From Acetobacter sp. CAG:977 (lineage in GTDB: Bacteria > Pseudomonadota > Alphaproteobacteria > CAAGCB01 > CAG-977): a stretch of DNA of 6,965 nucleotides. Of this stretch, positions 5,495 to 6,965 are shown piece by piece (within the stretch, counting starts at the first letter, position 1; every line of letters begins with the position of its first letter). The stretch spans positions 57,887-64,851 of the forward strand of contig HF994923.1 of NCBI GenBank assembly GCA_000434295.1, given 5' to 3'. Below the pieces are notes generated by a model. It searched no databases. It had not been told where the DNA came from and was given only the letters and a program-made list of their open reading frames with translations. The position numbers were made by a program, and so were the translations under genes.

Positions 5495-6965
5495 TTACAC
5501 GGCAGGGGACAAGCCGTATGCGCAATAAGACGGTTTTTCATAAGCGATGATTCGATCGGCTCCCGTAAAGCGCAACGTTGATTTTCCATAAGAGATAACG
5601 CCGTTTTTATCGGGCAAAGAATGATGTTTTGACTGATATGATCGTACATCGGCCAAGCTCATTGTTGTCCCGTTTTCAAACGTAACGTTCCATCCGTATA
5701 AATTGTATCCCGTTTTGATGACGATGATTTCATTTTGGGTTTCGGATTGCTCCGCCGCGGCGGCCTGAGCCTGTGTGTAGACAAAGGCTTTCGGATTGTC
5801 TTCGGCTTCCGGAATGACATAAGCCGGCGGAGTCGGTTCGGCGGGTTTGGGAATGACCAGTCGATTTAGCCCGCTGAAATATAATTTTGCATCATCGGGC
5901 CCGATTAAAATTCCGTTTGAAGCATCCAGGTCAATGACCGTACCGTCGCGTCCTGCCAAAGAAATGATATTGATACCGCTGATAACCGCGCTGCGTTGAT
6001 TTCCGTTTTGAGGCGCGGGAACCTTAGCCGACGATGCGTTTGCAAAAGAAGAAATTTCGGTGCCTTCGGAAACAATACAGCCTTGACAGAAAATATCTTC
6101 GGAAAGCGGCAATTCTTCTTCGTTTTGAGAATTCAGAGGGATGACGGTTAATTCGTTGATGATCAAATGCCAATCAGCCAGAGAATTGAAATTTCCGCTG
6201 TCCCGATTTAAGACGACGGTATCTTTTTGCGCCGATCCGACAAAGGAAGAAAGTCCGCTGTTACCGTCAAAAACAAAACGGTCAGCAGCCAAAAGGGTGT
6301 CGTCTTCGTCTTTGGGATCAAGCTCTTCCTGAGTTTCCTCGTCTGTTACGGGCGGGTTCGGTTCATTGCTTTCTTCCGCTTCTTGTTCCAGTTCTTGGGC
6401 GGCTTTTGCGGCATAAGCGTCTATTTCTTCCGCCGCATTGTCGGAAACGACGGGGATCGGAGCATCTGCAACGTCTTGATCATCATTGTTTTCTCCGATT
6501 TCGGTCGAGGTTTCTTTTTCTTCCGGCGTTTCAACGGGTTCAGACTCATCAATATCTTCCAGTTCTTTCGCCGAGACGGAGGAAGGCGTCGTCGTTTCCT
6601 GTACGGCGTTGTCTTCGGTATCGTCGGCGGGAACTTCCAATTCTTCCGCCAGAGCTTCTTCGTTTTCCAACAAGCTTTTGTCAACAGGGTCTGCAATATT
6701 GGCAACGGGGAAGGCTTCATCTTCGTCGGGCGGCAAAGGCATTTCGGAATCTACGGGAACGGAAGCTTCGGGTTCCATTAAAATATCCGTTGAGGGACCT
6801 TCGTCATCAGGGGGAAGAGGCGGCTCGTCATCCAAAGGCAAATCGGCGTCTTCGGCTGATAAGGGGTCGATCCCCGACATTTCCTCAGCAGGTTCTTCTT
6901 TTTGAGCGGAAAGATTTTCGTCTTCCTTTGTCTGTGCTTGTGCTGCCTCTGCGGCGGGGGCTTCG
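5495..6965 (-). CDS. Long acidic low-complexity protein with repeated C-terminal module, N-terminus outside window
   Basis: I do not recognise this protein. At least 489 residues are visible: the frame stays open from the right edge through the ATG at 6880, which is probably internal because the same acidic composition continues upstream of it. From the edge to about 6283 the chain is dominated by Glu, Asp, Pro and Ala, with repeated PLPPD-type segments (21-25 and 48-52, counting Met6880 as 1), and is probably disordered. From about residue 201 (RFVFDGNSGLSSFVG) it becomes a mixed sequence of beta-rich appearance, with a CQGC pair at 265-268. Two related modules follow, with NG[IV] ... L-x-F-[ST]-G-x-x-R at 322-346 and 426-450, each preceded by [DN]GT. 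It ends SYCAYGLSPAV. Any signal peptide or membrane anchor would lie outside the window. A surface or envelope-linked protein is possible, but this is a guess. The order acidic protein then regulator on one strand may be meaningful. Confidence 0.8.
   Translation of the reverse strand, partial: EAPAAEAAQAQTKEDENLSAQKEEPAEEMSGIDPLSAEDADLPLDDEPPLPPDDEGPSTDILMEPEASVPVDSEMPLPPDEDEAFPVANIADPVDKSLLENEEALAEELEVPADDTEDNAVQETTTPSSVSAKELEDIDESEPVETPEEKETSTEIGENNDDQDVADAPIPVVSDNAAEEIDAYAAKAAQELEQEAEESNEPNPPVTDEETQEELDPKDEDDTLLAADRFVFDGNSGLSSFVGSAQKDTVVLNRDSGNFNSLADWHLIINELTVIPLNSQNEEELPLSEDIFCQGCIVSEGTEISSFANASSAKVPAPQNGNQRSAVISGINIISLAGRDGTVIDLDASNGILIGPDDAKLYFSGLNRLVIPKPAEPTPPAYVIPEAEDNPKAFVYTQAQAAAAEQSETQNEIIVIKTGYNLYGWNVTFENGTTMSLADVRSYQSKHHSLPDKNGVISYGKSTLRFTGADRIIAYEKPSYCAYGLSPAV
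5531..5917 (-). repeat. Two diverged copies of a C-terminal protein module
   Basis: The segments at 5843-5917 and 5531-5605 encode 25-residue stretches that both start with NG[IV][LI], contain L-x-F-[ST]-G-x-x-R-[LI]-[VI], and end with KP. Each is preceded by a [DN]GT-containing strand-like segment. The similarity is visible only in protein, not in DNA, so the duplication is old. Confidence 0.6.

Noticed and set aside
6227..6781. 184-codon Phe/Arg/Gly-rich open frame on the plus strand
   Set aside because: It is the complement of the Glu/Asp-rich region of the acidic protein: GAA and GAC codons on one strand become TTC and GTC on the other, which gives long but meaningless frames.

Overview
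The window looks like chromosomal DNA of an alphaproteobacterium with moderate GC content. The main reason is the housekeeping core tadA | rluB - rsmD, with tadA divergent from the pseudouridine synthase and rsmD next to it, an order I know from Alphaproteobacteria. The proteins match alphaproteobacterial versions of XseA, TadA, RluB, RsmD and an SLT-type lytic transglycosylase. The genus cannot be read from the sequence. I see no tRNA, rRNA, CRISPR array, insertion sequence or attachment site.

Layout. 1-1583, minus strand: tadA (tRNA adenosine deaminase) followed after 1 nt by xseA (exonuclease VII large subunit), which runs off the left edge. 1584-1728: divergent intergenic region. 1729-3652, plus strand: a predicted SLT lytic transglycosylase whose end overlaps the start of rluB (23S rRNA pseudouridine synthase) by 11 nt. 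3663-3684: a strong hairpin that can terminate transcription from both sides. 3717-4067, minus strand: a 116-residue protein of unknown function with four copies of an (R)R-A-[IV]-G-F-G-[RK]-E-like motif. It has its own promoter, and a perfect palindrome covers the -10 box. 4200-4775, plus strand: rsmD (16S rRNA guanine-N2 methyltransferase). 4747-5367, minus strand: a NarL/FixJ-type response regulator whose 3' end overlaps that of rsmD by 29 bp. 5495-6965, minus strand: the C-terminal part of a long acidic protein with a repeated C-terminal module and no recognisable family. It is cut by the right edge.

Together the recognisable genes form a translation and nucleic-acid maintenance neighbourhood: wobble A-to-I editing, two rRNA modification enzymes and ExoVII. 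Less conserved genes are set into it: the transglycosylase between tadA and rluB, the repeat protein between rluB and rsmD, and the orphan regulator and acidic protein after rsmD. The repeat protein with its palindromic promoter is the best candidate for something undescribed. Everything said about its function is inference.
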